Positions 16,330 through 24,010 of a DNA stretch of 28,791 bases are shown in pieces. The translations under genes and the position numbers were made by a program. Under the pieces are notes generated by a model, which worked only from the letters and a program-made list of their open reading frames with translations, ran no database searches and was not told where the DNA came from. This stretch comes from RGIG7213 sp045652135 (lineage in GTDB: Bacteria > Bacillota > Clostridia > Oscillospirales > CAG-272). The stretch spans positions 1 to 28,791 of the forward strand of contig JAZRTS010000038.1 of the NCBI GenBank assembly GCA_045652135.1, given 5' to 3'. Positions within the stretch are counted from its first letter, which is position 1, and every line of letters begins with the position of its first letter.

Positions 16330-16359
16330 AATATATCACCACTGTTGACATTTGTCAAC
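16330..16359 (-). promoter_or_regulatory. M56 promoter with BlaI/CopY-like operator
   Basis: On the minus strand, TTGACA (16353-16358), a 17-bp spacer and TATATT (16330-16335). The -35 box is part of the palindrome GTTGACA-AA-TGTCAAC on the minus strand (plus 16344-16359). Its core GACAAATGTC fits the (T/G)ACAnnTGT(A/C) operator type of BlaI/MecI/CopY repressors. Autoregulation by a repressor encoded elsewhere is inferred. Confidence 0.65.
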
Positions 16360-16409
16360 ACACATTTTATACAATTAACAAAAAATTCATTTTTCACGAA
16401 AAAGATTAT

Positions 16410-16436
16410 GACCGCACGGAAGACAACCGTGCGGTC
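16410..16436 (-). terminator. Terminator of the cysteine-rich protein gene
   Basis: GACCGCACGG and CCGTGCGGTC form a perfect 10-bp stem with a 7-nt loop. On the minus strand ATAATCTTTTTC follows. It lies 28 bp past the stop at 16464. Confidence 0.75.
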
Positions 16437-16463
16437 CGTGTATAATTTTAAGACAGTTCCCTT

Positions 16464-17309
16464 TTATCTGTCGTTCTTTCTGCAGGGAGAATTATTCGAG
16501 CCTTTCTGCAAGCCGGGGGGAGAAAATTCGTTTATCGGGAATTCCATAGCACGGAATACAGAGCAGGGATCGTCACTTTCAACGTATTCACATTCCTTTT
16601 CGGGAACGGAATATTCCGTTGCGCTGATAAGATACTGTTCGGGGCGTTCAATTCTCGTTACAGAGAAGAAGCCGATAGACACAGCAAGGAAGCGCTCACC
16701 CGGATCTGTAAGATCGCCTGCAACTCTGCCCGAAATGTGTGCGGGCACTTCGCTTGCCGAGCAACAGCAGCAACAGCAGGAGCATTGCTGTCTTTCAAGA
16801 ATACGTGTTGTGAGTATGACGGGCTCTGCAAGCTCAACCACCGCAACAGGCAGATTTGTGCTTCCGCAGCAGTTATTTGCAAGCTCGGGAACCGTGCAGA
16901 AGCTGTCTTCGTCGGGATTGCTTCTGAATATCGAAACATTGCCCTCGCTTCCGAACAGCACAACCTTTTTATCACATACGGCGATACCCTCGATTATCTG
17001 GCGGTTCGACATACATACGCAACACTCAAATGTCATTCTGACATAGATACGTATATCTACCTGATAAAAGCCTCTGTTAAAAGGCACGGGGTTTACGGTT
17101 ATATTTGTTGCCGCAATAGATGCGGAGCAGGTGCGAACGTTGCTTGAATGTTCAACAACGTCACGGCCGTAATCGGTAAGAAAAACGGGTACATCCTCAA
17201 AGCAGTCTTTATCCCTGCAGCTGTCAAGGATGCGGTAAGTATCTATATAGGCTAAGTCACGGGAGCTACCGATTCCCCCTGAACAACAGCCACTTCTGTT
17301 ATCTGGCAC
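16464..17309 (-). CDS. Cysteine-rich conserved clostridial protein, possible spore-surface component
   Basis: This 281-residue protein has no signal peptide or membrane segment. The N-terminal half has the pattern DTYRILDSCRDKDCFEDVP...VNPVPFNRGFYQVDI, which I recognise from conserved uncharacterised proteins of spore-forming Clostridia. The middle carries CSCCCCCC (Cys176, Cys178-183), six Cys in a row, plus CCxC and CC pairs elsewhere. The reading frame opens with GTG at 17309, ten nt after GGAGG; no ATG lies nearby in frame, so a GTG start is preferred. The gene stands alone with its own terminator. Cross-linking in a spore coat or metal binding are possible roles; neither is shown. Confidence 0.75.
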   Translation of the reverse strand: MPDNRSGCCSGGIGSSRDLAYIDTYRILDSCRDKDCFEDVPVFLTDYGRDVVEHSSNVRTCSASIAATNITVNPVPFNRGFYQVDIRIYVRMTFECCVCMSNRQIIEGIAVCDKKVVLFGSEGNVSIFRSNPDEDSFCTVPELANNCCGSTNLPVAVVELAEPVILTTRILERQQCSCCCCCCSASEVPAHISGRVAGDLTDPGERFLAVSIGFFSVTRIERPEQYLISATEYSVPEKECEYVESDDPCSVFRAMEFPINEFSPPGLQKGSNNSPCRKNDR

Positions 17310-17356
17310 TTGGATTCTATCCTCCGTAAAATAATATCATATAAAAATCCTGAAAG

Positions 17357-17369
17357 CGGTCATTGACCG
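17357..17369. promoter_or_regulatory. Palindrome upstream of the cysteine-rich gene
   Basis: CGGTCA-T-TGACCG, a perfect inverted repeat with 6-bp arms, 48 bp upstream of the GTG start and 41 bp after the transglutaminase-like gene. It could be an operator or the stem of a weak terminator (CTTTCAGGATTTTT follows on the minus strand). Confidence 0.35.
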
Positions 17370-17409
17370 TTCTCACTATATAATATGATAAGGAGGAAAG
17401 TTTGACACA

Positions 17410-18984
17410 CTATTTTCTTTTTAAAAGCGACACTATCACACAAAAAATAACAATCAGCGCAGGCGCTATATATTTGTATATTTCATTAATGCCGCTATCA
17501 TTGGGCAGTTCGAATTCAAGCGTGAGCGCGGTATCTGATGTATAATTCATATCAAACGGTATGATATCGGTATATTTTACCCTTACCTTCTTATTATCTT
17601 CCGTCATCTCACTTGTCATATCATACGATAATCTTTGTCCCGTTTTCGCTTTAAGCTCACCTTCGAGTGAAACTATATCGTCTGTGCATACTACGGTGAT
17701 ATCGGATGTATCAAGCTCAAGCGCTTTTGCCGTCAGTTCAATATCCGCACAATAAATATATGAATTTCCCTTTTCATCTTCGTATACTGCAACTATTTTT
17801 TTATCGTTTACACAAGACAAACGTGATGTATCGATAGTTATAAGTTCTTTCGCCTTACCCTCATAAATTTTATTATCCTCGTGAATAAAGCTTTTGTAAA
17901 GTGATATTTTTTCTTTTTTCAGTTCATCGGGTAACATTATTTTCACTTCCGCTTTTTCACCGTAGACAGCAGAAAAACCCGACACGGCAAATGCCCCTAT
18001 GTCTTTACTTTTTTGCGCTTCATATTTTTCTTTTGCAAGCTTTGGTGTCGGCAGACTTGTCAAAAAATATTTTTCCATATCGGGTATATGCAATTTTGCA
18101 AAATCCTCGGTATTTTCTCCGCATAGAAAATAGTTATCACGCATAACATTGACACCGTCAGACGTTACCGCATCATCCCACGTAACATCAACACCGTACC
18201 AAAATCCCGAAAGCTGTACGGCGCACCACATGTGCGCTTCACGTACACCGTCTGCATTTATACCGTCACCGGGAATAAGCACACACGGAATACCGACAGC
18301 ATCGCAAAGCATTTTAAAGGCCTTTGAATATCCCTCGCAAACAGGACCTTTTTTCGCATCGTTATGGCTCCTCAACGCTGAAGACGCGCGCCACGCACTT
18401 TTATCGGCTTTATCGTCTTCGCCGTTTCTTACGTATTCATTGTATACGTTATTTTTGCAAAGAAAGTCGTGAAAAAATTTTATTTTCTCATAAGATGACG
18501 GATATTCTTCGGCATTTTTTATTATCTCATCTATCTTTTCTTTAACTGCTTCCGCTTCTTTTGTAACATCCGAGGGGGATTTGAAATCCGACGGAAAATA
18601 ATATTCACATTCGTCCTTTTTCTTGGCGGTTATAGCTGAAACACCGCCGTCTGATTCAATATAAGTAAAAGACAGCTTTTCATAAGATATCCAGAAACAT
18701 TCCGGATGGTCAAGCACAAATGCGGCAGATGACCTTTGCAAAATACCGCTTATATCATCCTTGGATATATTTTCGGCAAAACGTATCTTTATTTCAGTCT
18801 TGCCATCCTTCATTTTTTCGGAATTTTTCAAGAATGTATCGTATACCGTCATTTCTGACTTTGTCAGAGCATCACGGTACAAAACGCCGTAAGTGCTGTC
18901 TGATGCCGATATGCTTATTTCAAACGAAAAAAAACATACGTTCAACAGAAGAAATACAGAAAATAATTTTCTTATGTAAGACAT
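17410..18984 (-). CDS. Membrane-anchored transglutaminase-like protein
   Basis: This 524-residue protein has an N-terminal signal peptide (cleavage after about residue 28) and a single C-terminal membrane anchor (about 502-520, then KRK), so it faces outside. The transglutaminase-like core has the full triad: Cys216 in GPVCEGYSKAF, His251 in EAHMW and Asp266 in DVTWDD. In bacteria this fold mostly serves as a protease or peptidase, sometimes a cross-linker, of wall proteins. The C-terminal 200 residues look like beta-rich extracellular domains. The start is one base after the SDR stop, and the ribosome binding site AGAGG lies within the SDR end, so it is co-translated. Substrate unknown. Confidence 0.85.
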   Translation of the reverse strand: MSYIRKLFSVFLLLNVCFFSFEISISASDSTYGVLYRDALTKSEMTVYDTFLKNSEKMKDGKTEIKIRFAENISKDDISGILQRSSAAFVLDHPECFWISYEKLSFTYIESDGGVSAITAKKKDECEYYFPSDFKSPSDVTKEAEAVKEKIDEIIKNAEEYPSSYEKIKFFHDFLCKNNVYNEYVRNGEDDKADKSAWRASSALRSHNDAKKGPVCEGYSKAFKMLCDAVGIPCVLIPGDGINADGVREAHMWCAVQLSGFWYGVDVTWDDAVTSDGVNVMRDNYFLCGENTEDFAKLHIPDMEKYFLTSLPTPKLAKEKYEAQKSKDIGAFAVSGFSAVYGEKAEVKIMLPDELKKEKISLYKSFIHEDNKIYEGKAKELITIDTSRLSCVNDKKIVAVYEDEKGNSYIYCADIELTAKALELDTSDITVVCTDDIVSLEGELKAKTGQRLSYDMTSEMTEDNKKVRVKYTDIIPFDMNYTSDTALTLEFELPNDSGINEIYKYIAPALIVIFCVIVSLLKRK

Positions 18985-18985
18985 T

Positions 18986-19726
18986 TTACCTCTTTGAGCC
19001 TTGTATTTTGTGCTGAACGGCGAGAACGAGCTTTTCGGGAGCTATCCTTGAAAGAAAGCGTGATATTTTCATCTTACAGCCCGTGACAGTTACCGCCCGT
19101 TTACCTTCAATGGCTTTTATGGCATATTCAGCGCACTTCTCGGCGCTTATCGACGGAAGCGGATTTTTAACCCCTGCTGTTTTTTCAAAACTTGTACTTA
19201 CAGCACCCGGACACAAAAGGCGGATGCGGACGGGTGAGTTACGCTTTTGAAGCTCATAGTCTGCCGCACGGCTATACGAGTAAATATAAGCCTTTGATGC
19301 GGCATACGATGCCATAAGCGGTTCGGGCGAAAATGCGGCGGCAGAACAAACATTGAGTATCACGCCATTTTTCATTGAAGAAGAAAAAAGCTTTGTCAGT
19401 ATCTGCGTTGCCAAAACATTTACGTTTACCATTTTTATGTCATCGTCAATACTGATTTTATCAAAATCGGAAACATATCCGAAGCCTGCGCAGTTGACGA
19501 CCGTGCATATATTATACTCCTTATATTTTTCCCAAAGAGATACACATTCATCTTTCTCTGAAAGATCACACACATTCGGTATCATTCCGTATTTTTCGGA
19601 AAGGCTTGATAGCTCAGCTTTGTTTCTTCCCACGGCTATTACCAAAAAGCCGTTTTCTGTAAGTTTAATTGCGATTTCTTTACCTATTCCCGATGTTGCG
19701 CCTGTGACAAGTGCGTATTTTTTCAT
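18986..19726 (-). CDS. Short-chain dehydrogenase/reductase (classical SDR)
   Basis: This 246-residue NAD(P)-dependent oxidoreductase starts with the cofactor loop TGATSGIG (8-15), has NCAGFG (78-83), and the catalytic Ser128, Tyr141 and Lys145 (YAASK). Its form is that of DltE/YqjQ-like bacterial SDRs with unknown substrate; such family members act on small ketones, acyl chains or sugars. The start ATG overlaps the rnhA stop by four bases (ATGA), and the stop is one base before the transglutaminase-like gene, so the three genes form a tight operon without an obvious common pathway. Confidence 0.9.
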   Translation of the reverse strand: MKKYALVTGATSGIGKEIAIKLTENGFLVIAVGRNKAELSSLSEKYGMIPNVCDLSEKDECVSLWEKYKEYNICTVVNCAGFGYVSDFDKISIDDDIKMVNVNVLATQILTKLFSSSMKNGVILNVCSAAAFSPEPLMASYAASKAYIYSYSRAADYELQKRNSPVRIRLLCPGAVSTSFEKTAGVKNPLPSISAEKCAEYAIKAIEGKRAVTVTGCKMKISRFLSRIAPEKLVLAVQHKIQGSKR

Positions 19727-20169
19727 TTTGCACCGCCGTATTTGTCAGCCTCGGCTGTTGCCATTTCGTCACATATTTCATTGTATTTATGTCCGTTATG
19801 ACCTTTAACCCAAATGTATTCCATTTCGTGGATATCGGAAAGTGACAAAAGCTCATCCCAAAGCTCGGGATTGAGTGCAGGCTTGCCGTCGCTTTTTTTC
19901 CAGCCCTTTTTCTTCCAACCCTTTGCCCAGCCGAGCTTAAGACCGTCGATCACGTACTTGGAGTCAGAGCATAAAATGACACGGCACGGATATTTAAGAA
20001 GCTTCAAGGCTTCAATAACGGCTGTAAGCTCCATTTTATTGTTCGTTGTTTCGCCGTCACCGCCGCAAATACGTTTTTCATTTTCTCCGTATATAAGGAC
20101 AGCGCCCCATCCTCCGGGGCCCGGATTTCCACGGCATGCACCGTCTGTATATATATTAACCGTCTTCAT
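19723..20169 (-). CDS. rnhA: Ribonuclease HI
   Basis: This 148-residue enzyme degrades the RNA strand of RNA-DNA hybrids (R-loops, Okazaki primers). The four acidic residues are visible: YTDGACRGNPGPGGWG (Asp), KMELTAVIEAL (Glu), LCSDSKYVIDGL (Asp) and NEICDEMA (Asp), with the histidine of VKGHNGHKYNE. The KKGWKKSDGKP segment is the basic handle. The start at 20169 (MKTVNIYTDG) is chosen: AGAGGG precedes it, and the longer frame to 20211 would start upstream of the -10 box. Confidence 0.95.
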   Translation of the reverse strand: MKTVNIYTDGACRGNPGPGGWGAVLIYGENEKRICGGDGETTNNKMELTAVIEALKLLKYPCRVILCSDSKYVIDGLKLGWAKGWKKKGWKKSDGKPALNPELWDELLSLSDIHEMEYIWVKGHNGHKYNEICDEMATAEADKYGGAK

Positions 20170-20197
20170 AACATCCCTCTTTTCAGATATTGAAATG

Positions 20198-20226
20198 AGT
20201 ATAACACACAATTATCTCCCTGTCAA
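20198..20226 (-). promoter_or_regulatory. Promoter of the rnhA operon
   Basis: On the minus strand, a perfect TTGACA, 17-bp spacer and TATACT, ending 28 bp before the rnhA ATG. Confidence 0.8.
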
Positions 20227-20230
20227 TTTT

Positions 20231-20275
20231 TGAAAACATACACCGCTGTGAAAATTACATTCTGCCAGCGGTGTA
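20231..20275 (-). terminator. Terminator of the HprK-like gene pair
   Basis: TACACCGCTG (20239-20248) and CAGCGGTGTA (20266-20275) form a perfect 10-bp stem. On the minus strand TGTTTTC follows. It separates the HprK-like pair from the rnhA promoter. Confidence 0.7.
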
Positions 20276-20327
20276 TATATAAATACTGTTTATCGCTTAG
20301 TATCGGGCAATGTCAATGCACTTAAAA

Positions 20328-21191
20328 TCAAGTTTCATTTGTCTTGCTGTCTTTAAATATATTTTTCTTCAAAAACTCAACCGATGTTCCGTCTTTTGTA
20401 CACGCCATACGGTATATCGGTATTTTTGTTATTATGTCATTCACATTATCCATCGCGCGGATAACATCATTCTGATTCCAGAGATTAACAACACAGCCCT
20501 CCCAGATGTGAATAAACGCTTCCTTGCCGTAAAGACGCTCGATACTATTTTCCTTTGCCTGTGAAAGATAGACTATCGCGCAGGGGTCGGCACTTTTATT
20601 AAGCTGAACACCCGAGCTTCCCGAAAACGGTATACCGCACACCTCATCTGTATATACAGCTGATTTGTCTCCGTTTATCAGCTCTGCCCCCTCAAGCTCA
20701 CACCAAAGGCGCGCTTGCGTTGACTTTCCGACGCCTGACGGCGCTGTGAAAAGTATTGCGGAATCTCCGTACTTAATAAATGATGAATGAAGAAGAACAC
20801 CGCCACGCTCCACAATCAAATGCTCAAGCATCATACTGTCAAGAACATGATGCGGCTTGATGCTTTGGCAAAATTGATTTCTCTTGACTTTCACGGTTAT
20901 AACATCTTTTTCCGATGTCACACACATGCCTGCACCGTGCCAGGAGGATGTAATATCTCCGTAATACCTTTGCTCACCGAACGGTGTTGAAAACACACGG
21001 ACATTTCCCGTATGTACTATTTGCTTTCCGACAGGCTCAGGCATTTCATCACAAAGCGAAAATTCAAAGCTTACGGCATTTTCATCTTCGTCTGTAAGAT
21101 ACGGCGAGAGCACCTCGCTGTCGGTATACATTATGCTGTCTTCAGCGGACACCTTGACGGTCACACCCGCAATTTTATAAAAGTACGTCAT
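20328..21191 (-). CDS. HprK-like P-loop kinase-fold protein
   Basis: This 287-residue protein has a P-loop APSGVGKST (150-158, Lys156) preceded by a typical 'LLEHLIVERGGVLLHSSFI' helix and followed by 'INGDKSAVY' and 'GIPFSGSSG', the layout of HPr kinase/PEP carboxykinase-fold proteins of the HprK-related type. True HprK acts on HPr; these related proteins are often encoded near peptide-modification or PqqD-like genes. None of those, and no PTS gene, is nearby. The start overlaps the upstream membrane-protein gene by four bases (ATGA), so the two products probably work together. Substrate unknown. Confidence 0.75.
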   Translation of the reverse strand: MTYFYKIAGVTVKVSAEDSIMYTDSEVLSPYLTDEDENAVSFEFSLCDEMPEPVGKQIVHTGNVRVFSTPFGEQRYYGDITSSWHGAGMCVTSEKDVITVKVKRNQFCQSIKPHHVLDSMMLEHLIVERGGVLLHSSFIKYGDSAILFTAPSGVGKSTQARLWCELEGAELINGDKSAVYTDEVCGIPFSGSSGVQLNKSADPCAIVYLSQAKENSIERLYGKEAFIHIWEGCVVNLWNQNDVIRAMDNVNDIITKIPIYRMACTKDGTSVEFLKKNIFKDSKTNET

Positions 21192-21910
21192 TTTTCTGAT
21201 TCTGCAGGCGTCACCAATACGATGTCAACTATTTCCGAGATTGAGATTCCGAAATGCTTTGTTGACAGCTGTTTTACTTCATCCTTTTTGATTCCGCCCG
21301 TCACCTTTGCAAGATAAGTTATGCCGCCCATATAAAAACCGTCGCCGCCGTTTTTATAATAAAGATACACATCCTCTGCAATGTCCTTACCGGAAATATT
21401 GATAAGGTTTACCGCACCGTCAAGCTCTTGAATCTTGAACAGAGACTTCTGCAGGCTCATATTGCTCTTAAAAAAGACAACGCTTTCCGATTTTGCAGAG
21501 GTTATTTTCTTCTCGGCACTCTTTCGGTTTTTCTCCAACAGCATAACAGAGTCCCCCGAGGGGATATTTGATGCCGTGAAGAAAAACTCCTCATCGCCAT
21601 TGTAAACCTTGACATCTGCATATTGAAGATCAGCCGAGCTGTTGTTCTTCAGCAAGATGAACATTACATCCTCAACCTCGTCATCTGTTCCGTCTTCCAT
21701 ATATTTTCCCGTGTACTTTCCCGTTTTTACGATTGAAAGTCCGTTTCCTACCAGCATTTCTTCCTCGCTGAAAACACTCACAGGCTTTGTACATTCCTTG
21801 TAAATATAGATGCCGAGTTGAACAGCAAGGAACAAAACGAGTATAATGCACAGGCAGATCGCTACATAAGATATAACTTTTTTGATTTTTCTTTTTTTGA
21901 TATGAAGCAT
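21188..21910 (-). CDS. Membrane-anchored protein coupled to the HprK-like gene
   Basis: This protein of about 240 residues has a basic N-terminus (KKRKIKKV), one membrane segment (VAICLCIILVLFLAVQLGIYIY) and an extracellular part of about 200 residues. That part has a beta-rich pattern resembling a FxLxN-type (DUF/Ig-like) domain around 'VMFILLKNNSSADLQYADV', as in proteins that describe how a residue stretch forms strands paired around a surface-exposed turn. No catalytic motif is seen. I chose the ATG at 21910, which has GAGAGGG close upstream; an ATG at 21922 in frame has no such site. I do not recognise the family beyond this. It overlaps the HprK-like gene by four bases. Confidence 0.65.
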   Translation of the reverse strand: MLHIKKRKIKKVISYVAICLCIILVLFLAVQLGIYIYKECTKPVSVFSEEEMLVGNGLSIVKTGKYTGKYMEDGTDDEVEDVMFILLKNNSSADLQYADVKVYNGDEEFFFTASNIPSGDSVMLLEKNRKSAEKKITSAKSESVVFFKSNMSLQKSLFKIQELDGAVNLINISGKDIAEDVYLYYKNGGDGFYMGGITYLAKVTGGIKKDEVKQLSTKHFGISISEIVDIVLVTPAESEK

Positions 21911-21943
21911 ATACCCTCTCATAATAATTTATTATGCCTGTTT

Positions 21944-21971
21944 ATTCTAACATAAATTTATTTAAAATCAA
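21944..21971 (-). promoter_or_regulatory. Promoter of the membrane protein/HprK-like pair
   Basis: On the minus strand, TTGATT, a 16-bp spacer and TAGAAT, about 34 bp before the chosen start. Confidence 0.5.
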
Positions 21972-22105
21972 GTACCTAAATTATTTTTTTCTTGAATTCA
22001 GCTTTTTTTAACAACCGATTAACATTTCAATATGCACTTATGCGCATACATCTTTTTCTGGGCTTCATTACTGCGTTTTAAATTGATTTATTTAAACAAA
22101 ATATA

Positions 22106-22137
22106 TTGATTTTTCACTTTCTTTGTGATAATATAAT
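22106..22137 (+). promoter_or_regulatory. Promoter of corrinoid protein/SEDS/sulfhydrylase genes
   Basis: TTGATT (22106-22111), 17-bp spacer and TAATAT (22129-22134), which overlaps a TATAAT at 22132-22137. The ATG is at 22169. A 10-bp perfect palindrome TATGCGCATA lies further upstream at 22039-22048. Confidence 0.6.
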
Positions 22138-22168
22138 TTATGTATATTATTAAAGAAAGGCAAATTTG

Positions 22169-22798
22169 ATGCTACTTGAACAAATATCCGAAAAATTACA
22201 AAAAGGCAGAGGACGTGAGGTTGAAGCACTTATAAAAGAAGCGCTTTCCGAGGGTATATCTGCCGAGAAAATACTTAACGACGGACTCATTTCCGGCATG
22301 GGTGTCGTCGGCGAAAAATTCAAAAGCGGTGAATTGTATCTTCCTGAGGTAATGATGGCGGCACGCACAATGGACAATGCCGTGAAGCTGTTAAAACCCG
22401 AATTGACCGCAAGCGGTGTTGAACCGATAGGACGTGCTGTAATATGTACCGTAAAAGGTGACAAGCACGACATAGGCAAAAATCTTGTAAAGATGATGAT
22501 AGAAGGCGCAGGCATCTCGTGTGAAGACCTCGGCGTTGATGTTCCTGCAGAAAAAGTGGTTGAGGCAGTAAACAAGACGGGCGCAACTATAGTTTGCCTT
22601 TCTTCCCTGCTTACAACAACTATGGGAGAGATGAAAACGGTAATTGAGGCATTGAAAAATGCCGGTATCAGAGACCGTGTCAAGGTTATGGTCGGCGGTG
22701 CTCCGCTTTCGCAGAAATTCGCAGACGAAATAGGTGCGGATGCGTATGCGCCTGATGCTGCATCGTGCGCTGAAATTGCAAAAAGTTATTTTATTTGA
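22169..22798 (+). CDS. Methyltransferase corrinoid protein (MtaC/MtbC/MetH-cobalamin-domain-like)
   Basis: This 209-residue protein carries a cobalamin cofactor that shuttles a methyl group between a substrate-specific methyltransferase and an acceptor such as tetrahydrofolate. It has a helical cap domain (1-87; GEKFKSGELYLPEVMMAA) and a Rossmann cobalamin domain with VKGDKHDIGKN (cobalt-ligand His100) and the SSLLTTTM and VGGAPLS loops. A TTG lies one codon upstream in frame; the ATG at 22169 is preferred, with AGAAAGG upstream. No partner methyltransferase or reductive activator is in the window, so the methyl donor is unknown. It is 6 bp from a SEDS gene, and a homocysteine-forming enzyme lies third in the row. 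Confidence 0.9.
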   Translation: MLLEQISEKLQKGRGREVEALIKEALSEGISAEKILNDGLISGMGVVGEKFKSGELYLPEVMMAARTMDNAVKLLKPELTASGVEPIGRAVICTVKGDKHDIGKNLVKMMIEGAGISCEDLGVDVPAEKVVEAVNKTGATIVCLSSLLTTTMGEMKTVIEALKNAGIRDRVKVMVGGAPLSQKFADEIGADAYAPDAASCAEIAKSYFI

Positions 22799-22804
22799 AG
22801 GTAA

Positions 22805-24010
22805 ATGAAAAGGCACGAAACTACTTTATTTGACAAGCTGAAGCTGTTTGATACATACATACTTATACCTGCGCTGATACTAACAGTTTACGGAATAACC
22901 GTATTATCATCTGCTGTAAATTACATGGGCGAAAACAATCTTGTGACAGTTCAGATACTGGCATCGACGATCGGATTTTTCACCATGGTATGTATGGCAC
23001 TTGTCGATTACGACAGCTTGCTTAAAAAAATGGCTATACCGATGTTTTTAGCATCGTGCGCACTTCTTATTCTGCCTATTGCGGAAAATATACCGAATAT
23101 GCTTCACGGTTCGTTCGGTAACAACGACAGCTGGATAGCGCTTCCGGTCGTCGGTGTTAATCTCCAGCCTGCGGAGGTCGTAAAGATAATCTTCATAATG
23201 ACCTTCGGATACCACCTCGGTATTTTAAAGCAAGGAAATATAAATTCCCTTAAAGGTCTTGGCGCAATATGTATGCACGGCGGCATAATAATGGTATGCG
23301 TTATGCTCGAAATGGATTTGGGAGCGCTTATATCGTTTGGTCTCATATTCGCTGTTATGTGCTTCTGCGCAGGTCTCAGTATCTGGTACTTTGCCGCCGC
23401 AGGCGGAATTCTCATAATTGCTTCACCGATCATGTGGAAAATATTGAATGAATACCAGCGCATGAGAATATTGGTCGGATTTGATCCGATGCAGGATCCC
23501 GAGGGATACGGATATCAAGTGCTTCAAAGTATGAGGGCGATCGCAAACGGCGGCATCAGCGGGTGCGGCTACGCCGGCGGAACGATAACGCAAAGTCCGT
23601 ATGAATCAACCTTGCCCGCAAGACACACCGATATGATATTCGCCGTGCTTTGTGAAGATTTCGGATTTATCGGCGCAATGCTGTACTTTTTCCTCATGGC
23701 CGTAATGATACTCCGTATTCTCATTATTGCGCGCAGAAACAGAGATAATTACGGTATGTTCATCTGTACGGGCGTTGCCACCGTATTTATATTCCAGACA
23801 CTTGAAAATATCGGTATGTGTCTTGGAATGTTGCCTGTTATCGGCATCACGCTTCCGTTCATAAGCTACGGAGGTTCGTCAATAGTAAGTCTTTATATGT
23901 GTCTCGGCGCCGTCATGAGCGTCGGTGTTCATAGAAAAAAACAGTTTATTCCAGAAAGGAAAGGTCATAGAAATGAAAATAGAAACAAAGTGTCTGCACG
24001 CAGGATATAA
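22805..24010 (+). CDS. SEDS peptidoglycan glycosyltransferase (RodA/FtsW/SpoVE family)
   Basis: This 401-residue multi-pass membrane protein of about ten segments polymerises lipid II into glycan strands. The SEDS marks are Trp110 in SWIALP, LQPAEVVKI (121-129), the GYGYQVLQSMRAIANGG segment before the big loop, the catalytic-type Asp276 in PARHTDMIF, and PFISYGGSS near the end. These match RodA more than a divisome FtsW, but the two cannot be fully separated by eye. AAGG lies a few bases before the ATG. The last 38 bases overlap the next gene in another frame, and the C-terminal tail is basic. No partner class B PBP gene is next to it. Confidence 0.9.
   Translation: MKRHETTLFDKLKLFDTYILIPALILTVYGITVLSSAVNYMGENNLVTVQILASTIGFFTMVCMALVDYDSLLKKMAIPMFLASCALLILPIAENIPNMLHGSFGNNDSWIALPVVGVNLQPAEVVKIIFIMTFGYHLGILKQGNINSLKGLGAICMHGGIIMVCVMLEMDLGALISFGLIFAVMCFCAGLSIWYFAAAGGILIIASPIMWKILNEYQRMRILVGFDPMQDPEGYGYQVLQSMRAIANGGISGCGYAGGTITQSPYESTLPARHTDMIFAVLCEDFGFIGAMLYFFLMAVMILRILIIARRNRDNYGMFICTGVATVFIFQTLENIGMCLGMLPVIGITLPFISYGGSSIVSLYMCLGAVMSVGVHRKKQFIPERKGHRNENRNKVSARRI

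Noticed and set aside
16758..16784. CAG/CAA triplet array that looks like a microsatellite.
   Set aside because: It is the coding sequence of the Cys run on the other strand, and is short and mixed in codons; no separate repeat is called.
16345..17046. A 233-codon plus-strand frame with a poly-Gln run.
   Set aside because: It is antisense to the cysteine-rich gene; the Gln run is the complement of the TGC/TGT cysteine codons.
17380..17402. AAGGAGGAAAGTTTG on the plus strand, like a ribosome binding site plus TTG start.
   Set aside because: The frame that follows runs antisense to the transglutaminase-like gene and shows no protein-like sequence.
20328..21191. A true HPr kinase/phosphorylase (hprK).
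   Set aside because: The P-loop matches, but the N-terminal half is unlike HprK, and no HPr, PTS or lgt gene is nearby; only the broader HprK-related label is supported.
22150..22683. A 177-codon minus-strand frame.
   Set aside because: It is antisense to the corrinoid protein gene and has biased low-complexity composition.
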